A stretch of DNA of 64,000 nt, from assembly GCF_019049325.1 (NCBI RefSeq), contig NZ_JAGMUO010000034.1, positions 283,764 to 347,763 of the forward strand, in the 5' to 3' direction. Shown here one piece after another: positions 52,764 to 61,172 of the stretch. The notes beneath the pieces are model-generated. The model saw only the letters and a program-made list of their open reading frames with translations, made no database searches and was not told where the DNA came from. Positions within the stretch are counted from its first letter, which is position 1. Each line of letters opens with the position of its first letter. Both the position numbers and the translations under genes were made by a program. Source of the DNA: Streptomyces sp. AC512_CC834 (GTDB lineage Bacteria; Actinomycetota; Actinomycetes; Streptomycetales; Streptomycetaceae).

Positions 52764-53801
52764 GTGAAACGCCTACGCCCGCCGCGTTGGATGCCGATCG
52801 ACCCGTACGTCCTGCTGCTGCTCGGGACGGTGGGCCTCGCGGCGCTGCTGCCGGCCCGCGGCACGGGCGCGGACGTCGCCTCCGGCGCCTCCACCGGCGC
52901 GATCGCGTTCCTCTTCTTCCTCTACGGTGCCCGGCTCTCCACCCGTGAGGCGATGGACGGCGTACGGCACTGGCGGCTCCACGTCACGGTGCTGGCCTGC
53001 ACCTTCGTCGTCTTCCCGCTGCTCGGCCTCGCGTCCCGCGCTCTGGTGCCGGTGTTCCTGACCGACCCCCTCTACCAGGGGCTGCTCTTCCTCACCCTGG
53101 TCCCCTCGACCATCCAGTCCTCGATCGCCTTCACCTCCATCGCCCGCGGCAACGTGCCCGCCGCCATCTGCGCCGGGTCCTTCTCCTCCCTGGTCGGCAT
53201 CGTCGTCACGCCGCTGCTGGCCGCCGCCCTGCTGGGCAGCGCCGGGGGCGGGTTCTCCGCCGACTCGGTGGTGAAGATCGTGCTGCAACTGCTGGTGCCG
53301 TTCGTCGCCGGACAGGTGCTGCGCCGGTGGATCGGGGGCTTCGTCGCCCGGCACAAGAAGGTCCTCGGACTCGTCGACCGCGGCTCCATCCTCCTCGTCG
53401 TCTACACGGCGTTCAGCGAGGGCATGGTCCAGGGCATCTGGCACCAGGTCAGCCCGGTCCGGCTGGCCGGGCTGCTGGCCGTGGAGGCGGTGCTGCTCGC
53501 CGTGATGCTGCTCCTGACCTGGTACGGGGCGAAGGGCCTTGGCTTCGGCCGGGAGGACCGGATCGCGATCCAGTTCGCCGGGTCCAAGAAGTCACTGGCC
53601 GCCGGACTGCCCATGGCGAGCGTCCTGTTCGGCGCCCACGCCTCGCTGGCCGTGCTGCCGCTGATGCTCTTCCACCAGATGCAGCTCATGGTGTGCGCGG
53701 TCATCGCCAAGCGCCGGTCGCACGATCCGGCGGCGCTCCCGCCCGAGGGGTCCGCCGCCTCCGCGCGCACCGCGGTCGGCAGGGGGAGCCGCTCCGCCTG
53801 A
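52764..53801 (+). CDS. Bile acid:sodium symporter family (SBF-like) transporter (345 aa)
   Basis: Integral membrane protein with about ten helices of the BASS/SBF-like type. Characteristic stretches are FLFFLYGARLSTREAMDG, TLVPSTIQSSIAFTSIARGN, GSFSSLVGIVVTPLLAA and FAGSKKSLAAGLPMA. The substrate is unknown; relatives carry organic acids. GTG start at 52764 with GTGGAG upstream. Divergent from the LysR gene, which is the likely regulator. Confidence 0.88.
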   Translation: MKRLRPPRWMPIDPYVLLLLGTVGLAALLPARGTGADVASGASTGAIAFLFFLYGARLSTREAMDGVRHWRLHVTVLACTFVVFPLLGLASRALVPVFLTDPLYQGLLFLTLVPSTIQSSIAFTSIARGNVPAAICAGSFSSLVGIVVTPLLAAALLGSAGGGFSADSVVKIVLQLLVPFVAGQVLRRWIGGFVARHKKVLGLVDRGSILLVVYTAFSEGMVQGIWHQVSPVRLAGLLAVEAVLLAVMLLLTWYGAKGLGFGREDRIAIQFAGSKKSLAAGLPMASVLFGAHASLAVLPLMLFHQMQLMVCAVIAKRRSHDPAALPPEGSAASARTAVGRGSRSA

Positions 53802-53887
53802 ACCGGCCGGACGCGGTCTGCCCTCCGGGCGGCCGGTCGGAACCGGCGGTCGTCGTCCGGACATCGGTCGTGCCGCGGCGAGGCGGA

Positions 53888-54736
53888 TCAGCCCTGGACG
53901 GCCGCGGCCCGCAGGGCGACGCGGTCCTCGCCCGCGTACACGTTCATGGAGGTGCCGCGCAGGAAGCCCACCAGCGTCAGCCCGGTCTCGGCGGCCAGGT
54001 CCACCGCCAGCGAGGACGGCGCCGACACCGCGGCCAGCACGGGGATGCCCGCCATCACGGCCTTCTGCGCCAGCTCGAAAGAGGCCCGGCCCGACACCAG
54101 CAGGACGGACCGGGACAGCGGCAGGTCCCCGTTCTGCAGCGCACGGCCGACCAGCTTGTCGACCGCGTTGTGCCGCCCCACGTCCTCCCGCACGTCCACC
54201 AGCTCACCGTCCTCGGTGAACAGCGCCGCCGCGTGCAGTCCGCCGGTCCGGTCGAACACCCGCTGGGACGCGCGCAGCCGGTCGGGCAGGCCCGCCAGCA
54301 GCTCCGGGGCGACGCGGACCGGGGGAGTGTCGGCGATGGGCCAACGGGCCGTCGTACGCACCGCGTCCAGGCTCGCCTTGCCGCACAGCCCGCAGGACGA
54401 GGTGGTGTAGACGTTCCGTTCCAGGGTGATGTCGGGGATCCGCACGCCGGGGGCGGTCCTCACGTCGACCACGTTGTACGTGTTCGAGCCGTCGACCGTG
54501 GCGCCGGCGCAGTACACGATGTTCTGGAGATCGCCCCGCTCGGCGAGCACACCCTCACTGACCAGGAAACCGGCCGCCAGCGCGAAGTCGTCGCCGGGGG
54601 TGCGCATCGTGATCGCGAGCGGTTTGCCGTTCAGCCGGATCTCCAGCGGTTCCTCCGCGACGAGCGTGTCCGGGCGCGTGGAGACCGCACCGTCCCGTAC
54701 GCGGATCACTTTGCGTCGTTCCGTGACTCGTCCCAT
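53888..54736 (-). CDS. fdhD: Formate dehydrogenase sulfurtransferase FdhD (282 aa)
   Basis: Transfers sulfur to the molybdenum/tungsten cofactor of formate dehydrogenase. The conserved Cys pair is in [16 protein letters not shown], with the [15 protein letters not shown] and [14 protein letters not shown] blocks downstream. The ATG at 54736 lies 18 bases from the stop of a formate-dehydrogenase iron-sulfur remnant on the same strand, so it was once the second gene of an fdh unit. A functional target enzyme must lie elsewhere or be absent. Confidence 0.94.
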   Translation of the reverse strand: MGRVTERRKVIRVRDGAVSTRPDTLVAEEPLEIRLNGKPLAITMRTPGDDFALAAGFLVSEGVLAERGDLQNIVYCAGATVDGSNTYNVVDVRTAPGVRIPDITLERNVYTTSSCGLCGKASLDAVRTTARWPIADTPPVRVAPELLAGLPDRLRASQRVFDRTGGLHAAALFTEDGELVDVREDVGRHNAVDKLVGRALQNGDLPLSRSVLLVSGRASFELAQKAVMAGIPVLAAVSAPSSLAVDLAAETGLTLVGFLRGTSMNVYAGEDRVALRAAAVQG

Positions 54737-54754
54737 GTCCGTGCCCCTTGCCGG

Positions 54755-54829
54755 TCAGTCCCGGTTCTGTACGTGCGGTGAGGTGACCTTCACGATCTCA
54801 TTGTCCTGCACATGGAGCGTCAGGTTGCC
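54755..54829 (-). pseudogene. 3' remnant of a formate dehydrogenase iron-sulfur subunit
   Basis: The frame ending at the stop 54755-54757 reads GGNLTLHVQDNEIVKVTSPH followed by VQNRD. Intact Streptomyces 2Fe-2S/4Fe-4S formate dehydrogenase subunits, as I remember them, end with NLTLHVQDNEIVKVTSPH, then about 18 residues containing a NLCIKGRFG motif, then HVQNRD. Here those 18 codons are gone, joined at a shared CAC (His) codon, and everything upstream of the Cys region (CxYCGVGC) is unrecognisable. The remnant lies directly before fdhD. Confidence 0.7.
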
Positions 54830-55011
54830 GCCCGAGCGGACCGGCGTCCACCACCTGGCGACCGCACACGGCCACGCCGCACCCGAAAAGCCCGAAACGC
54901 CCGGGCAGTCACAGAATTCCAGAGACGCTTTGTGCAGCAGCAGTGGTGGTCTGTAGTTGTCTGCTCAACAGTCTTCTCAAGCGCTTTCCCGATCCCTACG
55001 GTTGGGGACTC

Positions 55012-56355
55012 ATGAGTCCCCCCGTCGCACCCCCCGGCTGGAGCCGCTGGCTCGTTCCCCCAGCCGCTCTCTCGGTCCACCTCTCCATCGGGCAGGCCTA
55101 CGCCTGGTCCGTGTTCAAGCCGCCCCTGGAGTCCGCGCTCGATCTCAGCGGTACGCAGAGCGCGCTGCCCTTCCAGCTCGGCATCGTCATGCTCGGTCTC
55201 TCGGCCGCGTTCGGCGGCACGCTCGTGGAACGGCACGGGCCGCGCTGGGCGATGACCGTCGCCCTGGTCTGCTTCTCCTCCGGCTTCCTGCTCTCCGCGC
55301 TCGGCGCGGCGGTGGAGCAGTACTGGCTGATCGTCCTCGGCTACGGCTTCGTCGGCGGGATCGGCCTCGGCATCGGCTACATCTCACCGGTCTCGACGCT
55401 GATCAAGTGGTTCCCTGACCGGCCCGGCATGGCCACCGGCATCGCCATCATGGGCTTCGGCGGCGGCGCCCTCATCGCCTCGCCCTGGTCCGCGCAGATG
55501 CTGAAGTCCTTCGGCACCGACAACTCGGGGATCGCGCTCGCCTTCCTCGTGCACGGACTGACGTACGCCGTCTTCATGTTGCTGGGCGTGCTGCTGATAC
55601 GGGTGCCAAGGCCCAAGGAGCGGCCGGACGGACGGCCGGCCCCGCTCCAGGGCGTGCAGGTCTCGGCGCGTTCCGCCATGCGCACCCCGCAGTTCTGGCT
55701 GCTGTGGATCGTGCTCTGCATGAACGTCACGGCCGGCATCGGCATCCTGGAGAAGGCCGCGCCGATGATCACGGACTTCTTCTCCGACACCTCCACGCCG
55801 GTGTCCGTGACCGCCGCCGCCGGCTTCGTGGCCCTGCTGTCGGCGGCCAACATGGCGGGCCGGTTCGGCTGGTCCTCCGCCTCCGACCTGATCGGACGCA
55901 AGAACATCTACCGCGTGTACCTCGGCGTCGGCGCGCTGATGTACGCCCTGATCGCGCTGTTCGGCGACTCCTCCAAACCGCTGTTCGTCCTGTGCGCCCT
56001 GGTCGTCGTGTCCTTCTACGGCGGCGGCTTCGCCACGGTCCCCGCCTACCTCAAGGACCTCTTCGGCACCTACCAGGTCGGCGCGATCCACGGGCGGCTG
56101 CTCACCGCCTGGTCCCTGGCCGGCGTCCTCGGGCCGCTGATCGTCAACTGGATCGCCGATCGCCAGGAGGAGGCCGGACGGCACGGCTCGGACCTCTACA
56201 GCACGTCCTTCCTCATCATGATCGGGCTGCTGGTCGTCGGTTTCGTCGCCAACGAACTCGTCCGCCCCGTCCACGCCCGCCACCACGAACCCGCCACTCC
56301 CACGCCGAAGGAGGAGGACGCCGATGTCCCACGACAGCAGCCAGAGTCCGCCTGA
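55012..56355 (+). CDS. OFA-family MFS transporter (oxalate/formate antiporter type), 447 aa
   Basis: Twelve-helix permease. The opening segment VHLSIGQAYAWSVFKPPLE and the YISPVSTLIKWFPDRPGMATGIAIMGFGGGALI block are typical of the oxalate/formate antiporter family. The mid-protein AAGFVALLSAANMAGRFGWSSASDLIGRKNIY matches as well. The start at 55012 follows TTGGGGA; an upstream in-frame ATG at 54943 has no ribosome-binding site. It lies divergently from fdhD, so a role in formate or a related monocarboxylate is plausible but not proven. A short partner gene overlaps its 3' end. Confidence 0.9.
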   Translation: MSPPVAPPGWSRWLVPPAALSVHLSIGQAYAWSVFKPPLESALDLSGTQSALPFQLGIVMLGLSAAFGGTLVERHGPRWAMTVALVCFSSGFLLSALGAAVEQYWLIVLGYGFVGGIGLGIGYISPVSTLIKWFPDRPGMATGIAIMGFGGGALIASPWSAQMLKSFGTDNSGIALAFLVHGLTYAVFMLLGVLLIRVPRPKERPDGRPAPLQGVQVSARSAMRTPQFWLLWIVLCMNVTAGIGILEKAAPMITDFFSDTSTPVSVTAAAGFVALLSAANMAGRFGWSSASDLIGRKNIYRVYLGVGALMYALIALFGDSSKPLFVLCALVVVSFYGGGFATVPAYLKDLFGTYQVGAIHGRLLTAWSLAGVLGPLIVNWIADRQEEAGRHGSDLYSTSFLIMIGLLVVGFVANELVRPVHARHHEPATPTPKEEDADVPRQQPESA

Positions 56356-56485
56356 TCTGCCCGACCTGCCTGATCTGCCCGACCGGCGGCCGCTGATCGC
56401 CTTCACCTGGCTCTGGGTGGGCGCACCGCTCGCCTACGGGCTGTACGAACTCGTCCGGAAGGCGACCCAGCTCTTCACCGGGTGA
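56324..56485 (+). CDS. MFS transporter small subunit (53 aa)
   Basis: Single-helix protein encoded from inside the end of the OFA gene (32-base overlap), with a strong GAAGGAGGAGG site before the ATG. The N-terminus is a PDLPDLPDLPD repeat; the conserved part is RRPLIAFTWLWVGAPLAYGLYELVRKATQLF. Small proteins of this kind are regularly linked to OFA transporters in actinomycetes and are thought to assist them. The small size means it is easily missed by gene finders. Confidence 0.8.
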   Translation: MSHDSSQSPPDLPDLPDLPDRRPLIAFTWLWVGAPLAYGLYELVRKATQLFTG

Positions 56486-56503
56486 GGGCGGGCATCCGGG
56501 CAC

Positions 56504-56533
56504 GGGGACGGGGACGGGGACGGGGACGGGGAC
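56504..56533 (+). repeat. Five copies of the hexamer GGGGAC
   Basis: Perfect tandem tract 18 bases after the small-subunit stop, in the 211-base gap before the FabH-like gene. The rest of the gap holds no gene. Confidence 0.85.
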
Positions 56534-56696
56534 GGGGGAGGGGCGTTACGGTACAGGGACGGCCGAGGGCGCGGGAGGATGCTGACCGAAGCCGACAAGC
56601 CGGGCGCCCGTTTCCTGTCGTATCACCTGCCCTCGTACCCGTCGGTCACTGATCAGACTGGTGGATCCCGTACCCGAGGCAGCGAGGACTCCACCC

Positions 56697-57647
56697 ATGC
56701 ACCAAGGCTCCCGCATCACCGCCGTCGGCCACTACCAGCCCGCCCGGGTCCTCACCAACGAGGACCTGGCGGGCATGGTCGACACCAGCGACGAGTGGAT
56801 CAGGAGCCGGGTGGGGATTCGGTCCCGCCGCATCGCCGGACCCGACGAGCCGGTGGACGAGCTGGCCGGCCACGCCGCCGCGAAGGCGCTCGCGGCGGCC
56901 GGGCTGACGCCCGCCGACGTGGACCTGGTGCTGGTCGCCACCTCCACCGCGATCGACCGCTCCCCGAACACCGCCGCCCGCGTCGCGGCCCGCCTCGGCA
57001 TCCCCTCTCCCGCCGCGCTGGACATCAACGTCGTCTGCGCGGGCTTCACCCACGCGCTGGCCACCGCCGACCACGCCGTGCGGGCCGGTTCGGCCGGCCG
57101 GGCCCTGGTCATCGGCGCGGACAAGATGTCCGAGGTGACCGACTGGACCGACCGCACCACCTGTGTGCTGGTCGGCGACGGGGCGGGGGCCGCCGTCGTG
57201 GAGGCCTGCGGGCCGGGCGAGGAGGCGGGCGTCGGGCCGGTGCTGTGGGGCTCGGTGCCCGAGATGGGCAACGCGGTCCGCATCGAGGGCACGCCCCCGC
57301 GGTTCGCGCAGGAGGGGCAGAGCGTCTACCGCTGGGCCACCACCCGGCTGCCCGCCATCGCCCGCCAGGCCTGTGAGCGGTCCGGGCTCGAGCCGGCCGA
57401 CCTCGCCGCGGTCGTCCTGCACCAGGCCAACCTGCGCATCATCGAACCCCTCGCCGCGAAGATCGGCGCGGTCAACGCCGTCGTCGCCCGCGATGTCGTC
57501 GAGTCCGGCAACACCTCCGCGGCGAGCATCCCCCTCGCGCTGTCCAAGCTGGTCGAGCGGGGCGAGATCACCACCGGCGACCCGGTCCTCCTCTTCGGCT
57601 TCGGCGGCAACCTCTCCTACGCCGGACAGGTCGTGCGCTGCCCCTGA
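56697..57647 (+). CDS. 3-oxoacyl-ACP synthase III paralogue (FabH-like, 316 aa)
   Basis: Condensing enzyme that starts acyl chains from an acyl-CoA. The catalytic triad is complete: Cys114 (NVVCAGF), His242 (LHQANLRI) and Asn272 (GNTSAAS). The C-terminal GFGGNLSYAGQVVRC is typical. It stands apart from a fab cluster, so it is an accessory FabH, perhaps for a specialised starter unit. The start at 56697 has only a weak GCGAGGA site. Confidence 0.92.
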   Translation: MHQGSRITAVGHYQPARVLTNEDLAGMVDTSDEWIRSRVGIRSRRIAGPDEPVDELAGHAAAKALAAAGLTPADVDLVLVATSTAIDRSPNTAARVAARLGIPSPAALDINVVCAGFTHALATADHAVRAGSAGRALVIGADKMSEVTDWTDRTTCVLVGDGAGAAVVEACGPGEEAGVGPVLWGSVPEMGNAVRIEGTPPRFAQEGQSVYRWATTRLPAIARQACERSGLEPADLAAVVLHQANLRIIEPLAAKIGAVNAVVARDVVESGNTSAASIPLALSKLVERGEITTGDPVLLFGFGGNLSYAGQVVRCP

Positions 57648-57699
57648 ACGCCCGGCACCGCCCCGCCATGCGACGTGGCCTGCAGGGGGCCGATGCTGT

Positions 57700-57743
57700 C
57701 CGCAGGGCTGCCGCAGGGCTGCCGCAGGGCTGCCGCAGGGCTG
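57700..57743 (+). repeat. Four copies of the 11-base unit CCGCAGGGCTG
   Basis: Perfect tandem tract just upstream of the GntR remnant. A unit of 11 bases shifts reading frames with each copy change. Confidence 0.85.
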
Positions 57744-57754
57744 CGGAGGGCGCG

Positions 57755-58070
57755 GTGCCCAGGCTCGAACGGCCCGGCCGCTGCGGGACCGTGTCTACGA
57801 GGCGCTGCTCGAACTCATCACCACCCGCGCCCTCCAGCCCGGCCGGCACCTCGTCGCGAGCGAACTCGCCGGTCACCTCTGCGCCCCGCGCAGGGCGCGT
57901 TCGTGCACGAGCCGACGGAGGAGGAGGCCGACCAGCTCCTGACGGTCCGTACGCCGTCCTCGCCGAACTCGCCGCACAGGGCGACCGCCGGGTCCGCTGG
58001 TACTGCACGGCTGATGCGCGAGCACACCGGACACACCCGGGGCTCGTACCACGCGCGCGGAGAATCGTAA
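57755..58070 (+). pseudogene. Shattered GntR (FadR-type) regulator
   Basis: Fragments of one GntR protein survive in three frames: VPRLERP (frame of 57755), PLRDRVYEALLELITTRALQPG then ASELAGHL (second frame), AQGAFVHEPTEEEADQLLTVRT (third frame), LAELAAQGDRRVRWYCTA (first frame), and LMREHTGHTRGSYHARGES with the stop at 58068 (third frame). The recognition helix and most of the FCD effector domain are deleted. At least four lesions separate it from a working gene, so it is no longer functional. Confidence 0.82.
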
Positions 58071-58339
58071 GGTCAGAGCCCCTTCGCAGGCCGCCCGGCG
58101 CGCTGTCCGGGTGGCCTCGCCGCGTCCGGGGGCGTCGAACGCCGAGCTCTTCTTTGTCCACTCAGAGGAGAAAGTTCGCAGTAATTCGTGCGTGACTTCT
58201 TCCCACTCCCGGCGCTCACTGCTACGTTCCATCCGAAAGCAAGCCACGACGACGAGTCACGACGACAAGTCACGACGACGAGTCACGGACGTGGCCGGAA
58301 ACCGGCGGACTCAAGGCCGATCGAGGCGGGGAGGGGCTC
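58071..58339 (+). promoter_or_regulatory. Leader of the ROK regulator with 13-base repeats
   Basis: The stretch 58140-58245 is unusually A/T-rich for this genome and has a possible -10 TACGTT (58223-58228). Three copies of a 13-base unit CACGACGACGAGT (58245-58283, one A variant) follow, then GGGGAGG before the GTG start. No gene is seen. Confidence 0.4.
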
Positions 58340-59530
58340 GTGAGACGCATGACCGCACGACCCGCGAACGCTCACCAAGCGCGACTGCTCCAGTTGTTGC
58401 GCGACGGCGGGCCCAACTCCCGGGCCCAGCTCGGCGACCAGGTCGACCTCTCCCGGTCCAAGCTGGCCGTGGAGGTGGACCGGCTGCTGGAGACCGGTCT
58501 TGTCGTGGCCGACGGACTCGCCGCCTCGCGCGGCGGGCGCCGCAGCCACAACGTCCGGCTCCACCCCGAACTCCGCTTCCTCGGCGTCGACATCGGCGCG
58601 ACCTCGATCGACGTCGCCGTCACCAACGCCGAACTGGAGATCCTCGGGCACATCAACCAGCCCATGGACGTACGCGAGGGACCGGTCGCGGTCTTCGAGC
58701 AGGTGCTGTCCATGGCCGCCAAGCTGCGCGCCTCGGGGCTCGCGGAGGGCTTCGACGGCACCGGCATCGGCGTCCCGGGGCCGGTCCGCTTCCCCGAGGG
58801 TGTGCCGGTGGCACCGCCGATCATGCCGGGCTGGGACGGCTTCCCCGTACGGGAGGCGCTCAGTCAGGAACTCGGCTGCCCCGTCATGGTCGACAACGAC
58901 GTGAACCTGATGGCGCTGGGGGAGCAGCACGCGGGGGTCGCCCGCACCCAGCACGACTTCCTCGTCGTCAAGATCGGTACCGGCATCGGCTGCGGCATCG
59001 TCGTCGGCGGTGACGTCTACCGCGGGACGACGGGCAGCGCGGGCGACATCGGGCACATCCAGGCCGTGCCCGACGGACGTCAGTGCGCCTGCGGCAACCG
59101 GGGCTGCCTCGAAGCCCACTTCAGCGGCGCGGCCCTGGCCCGCGACGCCACGGAGGCCGCCCAGCAGGGCCACTCGGCCGAGCTCGCGAACCGGCTGGAG
59201 GCGAACGGGGGCCTGAGCGCCGCCGACGTCGCCGCGGCGGCCGCCGCGGGCGACGCCACCGCACTGGACCTGATCAGGGAGGGCGGCCGCAGTACCGGCC
59301 AGGTCATCGCCGGCCTGGTCAGCTTCTTCAACCCGGGCCTGGTGGTGATCGGCGGCGGGGTGACCGGCCTCGGCCACAACCTGCTCGCCGCGATCCGTAC
59401 CCAGGTCTACCGCCAGTCGCTGCCCCTGGCGACCGGCAACCTGCCCATCGTGCTGGGGGAGTTGGGACCCACCGCCGGAGTCATCGGCGGAGCCCGGCTG
59501 ATCAGCGACCACCTGTTCTCACCCGCGTAG
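58340..59530 (+). CDS. ROK-family transcriptional regulator (396 aa)
   Basis: NagC/XylR-type repressor. Winged helix at about 10-75 (RLLQLLRDGGPNSRAQLGDQVDLSRSKLAVEVDRLLETG). The ROK sugar-binding domain has the ATP-like phosphate loop DIGATSIDVAV, the EXGH-like segment GDIGHIQAVPDG, and the zinc motif CACGNRGCLE. The GTG at 58340 follows GGGGAGG. It directly precedes the sugar ABC importer genes on the same strand and is the likely sugar-responsive repressor of them. Confidence 0.9.
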   Translation: MRRMTARPANAHQARLLQLLRDGGPNSRAQLGDQVDLSRSKLAVEVDRLLETGLVVADGLAASRGGRRSHNVRLHPELRFLGVDIGATSIDVAVTNAELEILGHINQPMDVREGPVAVFEQVLSMAAKLRASGLAEGFDGTGIGVPGPVRFPEGVPVAPPIMPGWDGFPVREALSQELGCPVMVDNDVNLMALGEQHAGVARTQHDFLVVKIGTGIGCGIVVGGDVYRGTTGSAGDIGHIQAVPDGRQCACGNRGCLEAHFSGAALARDATEAAQQGHSAELANRLEANGGLSAADVAAAAAAGDATALDLIREGGRSTGQVIAGLVSFFNPGLVVIGGGVTGLGHNLLAAIRTQVYRQSLPLATGNLPIVLGELGPTAGVIGGARLISDHLFSPA

Positions 59531-59564
59531 GCACCACTTCGTCACCGAGTCCCATCAGCACAGC

Positions 59565-59619
59565 GCTCTGTCCTGCTCCGCTCTGTCCCGCTCCGCTATG
59601 CCCTGCTTCGCTCTGCCCT
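59565..59619 (+). repeat. 15-base imperfect tandem repeat before the ABC operon
   Basis: About 3.7 copies of a unit near GCTCTGTCCTGCTCC in the 124-base gap between the ROK and ATPase genes. It leaves little room for a promoter and may contain or separate operator sites. Confidence 0.75.
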
Positions 59620-59654
59620 GACACCGGCCCGCACGTCCGCCGAGGGGACCTCAC

Positions 59655-61172
59655 ATGGCACCAGAACCACCGCTGCTCAGCATGTCCGGCATCACCAAGT
59701 CGTTCCCCGGAGTCCGGGCCCTCGACGGCGTCGACCTCGACGTCCAGGCCGGCGAGGTGCACTGCCTGCTCGGCCAGAACGGCGCCGGGAAGTCCACCCT
59801 CATCAAGGTGCTCGCGGGCGCCCACCAGCCCGACACCGGCACCATCCGCTGGCGCGGCGAAGACGTCACCCTGCGCTCGCCCATCGCGGCCATGCGCCTC
59901 GGCATCGCCACCATCTACCAGGAACTCGACCTGGTGGAGCACCTCTCGGTCGCCGAGAACGTCCACCTCGGCCACGAGCCGACCGCCGCCGGCTTCGTCG
60001 TACGAGGCAGAGCGGCCAAGGCGTCAACGGCCGCGCTGCTGGGGCGACTCGGGCATCCCGAGGTCGACCCCGGGCGGCTGGTCGGGGACCTCTCTGCGGC
60101 GCAGCAGCAGATCGTGTCCATGGCGCGGGCGCTGTCGCACGACGTACGGCTGATCGTGATGGACGAGCCGTCCGCCGCGCTCGACCCGGACGAGGTCGAC
60201 AACCTCTTCCGCATCGTCGCCGACCTGACCGGCGCGGGCGTCGCCGTCGTCTACATCTCGCACCGCCTGGAGGAGATCCGCCGCATCGGCGACCGGGTCA
60301 CCGTCCTCAAGGACGGCCGGGCCGTGGCCGGCGGGCTGCCCGCCGAGTCGACGCCCACCCGCGAGGTGGTCGCGCTGATGACGGGACGCAACGTCGAGTA
60401 CGTCTTCCCGGACCGGCCGCCCGCACCGGCCGCGGGCGAGCCCGTGCTGAGTGTCCGCGGGCTCTCCCGCGAGGGCGAGTTCGCCCCGCTCGACCTGGAG
60501 TTGCGCCCCGGCGAGATCGTCGGCCTCGCCGGACTGGTCGGCTCCGGACGCTCCGAGATCCTGGAGACGGTCTACGGGGCCCGGAAGGCGAGCACCGGCC
60601 AGGTCCTCGTCGACGGGCGCCCGCTCAGGCCGGGCAGTGTGCGCGCCGCGGTACGCGCCGGCCTCGGGCTCGCCCCCGAGGAACGCAAGGCACAGGCCCT
60701 GCTGATGCTCGAGTCCGTCACCCGCAACGTGTCGGTCTCCACCATGTCCCGCTTCTCGCGCGGCGGCTGGATCGACCGCGGCGCCGAACTCGGCGCGGCC
60801 CGCGAGGCCACCCGGGAGCTGTCGCTGCGGCCCGACAACCCCTCCGTGCCCGTGCGCACCCTGTCCGGCGGCAATCAGCAGAAGGCGGTCCTCGCCCGCT
60901 GGCTGCTGCGCGGCTGCCGGGTCCTGCTGCTCGACGAACCCACCCGCGGCGTCGACGTCGGGGCCCGCGCCGAGCTGTACGCCGTCATCCGGCGCCTCGC
61001 CGACGAGGGCCTCGCCGTGCTGCTGGTCTCCAGCGAGGTGCCCGAGGTACTGGGCCTCGCCGACCGCGTACTGGTACTGCGCGAGGGCCGCGTCGTGCAC
61101 GAGGCCCCCGCGCGCGACCTCGACGAACCCCGAGTCCTCGACCTGGTGATGGAAGGAAGTCCGGCGTCATGA
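59655..61172 (+). CDS. Sugar ABC importer ATPase, RbsA/CUT2 type (505 aa)
   Basis: Two fused nucleotide-binding domains. Domain 1 has Walker A GQNGAGKST and Walker B LIVMDEPSAALD, with the altered signature LSAAQQQ. Domain 2 has a degenerate Walker A (GLVGSGRSE), signature LSGGNQQK and Walker B LLLDEPTRGVD. This asymmetry is normal for CUT2 ATPases, in which one site hydrolyses ATP. The stop overlaps the permease start (ATGA at 61169). Confidence 0.93.
   Translation: MAPEPPLLSMSGITKSFPGVRALDGVDLDVQAGEVHCLLGQNGAGKSTLIKVLAGAHQPDTGTIRWRGEDVTLRSPIAAMRLGIATIYQELDLVEHLSVAENVHLGHEPTAAGFVVRGRAAKASTAALLGRLGHPEVDPGRLVGDLSAAQQQIVSMARALSHDVRLIVMDEPSAALDPDEVDNLFRIVADLTGAGVAVVYISHRLEEIRRIGDRVTVLKDGRAVAGGLPAESTPTREVVALMTGRNVEYVFPDRPPAPAAGEPVLSVRGLSREGEFAPLDLELRPGEIVGLAGLVGSGRSEILETVYGARKASTGQVLVDGRPLRPGSVRAAVRAGLGLAPEERKAQALLMLESVTRNVSVSTMSRFSRGGWIDRGAELGAAREATRELSLRPDNPSVPVRTLSGGNQQKAVLARWLLRGCRVLLLDEPTRGVDVGARAELYAVIRRLADEGLAVLLVSSEVPEVLGLADRVLVLREGRVVHEAPARDLDEPRVLDLVMEGSPAS

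Noticed and set aside
54943..55011. An earlier start for the OFA transporter
   Set aside because: The extra 23 residues precede the normal family start and have no ribosome-binding site. The ATG at 55012 has one.
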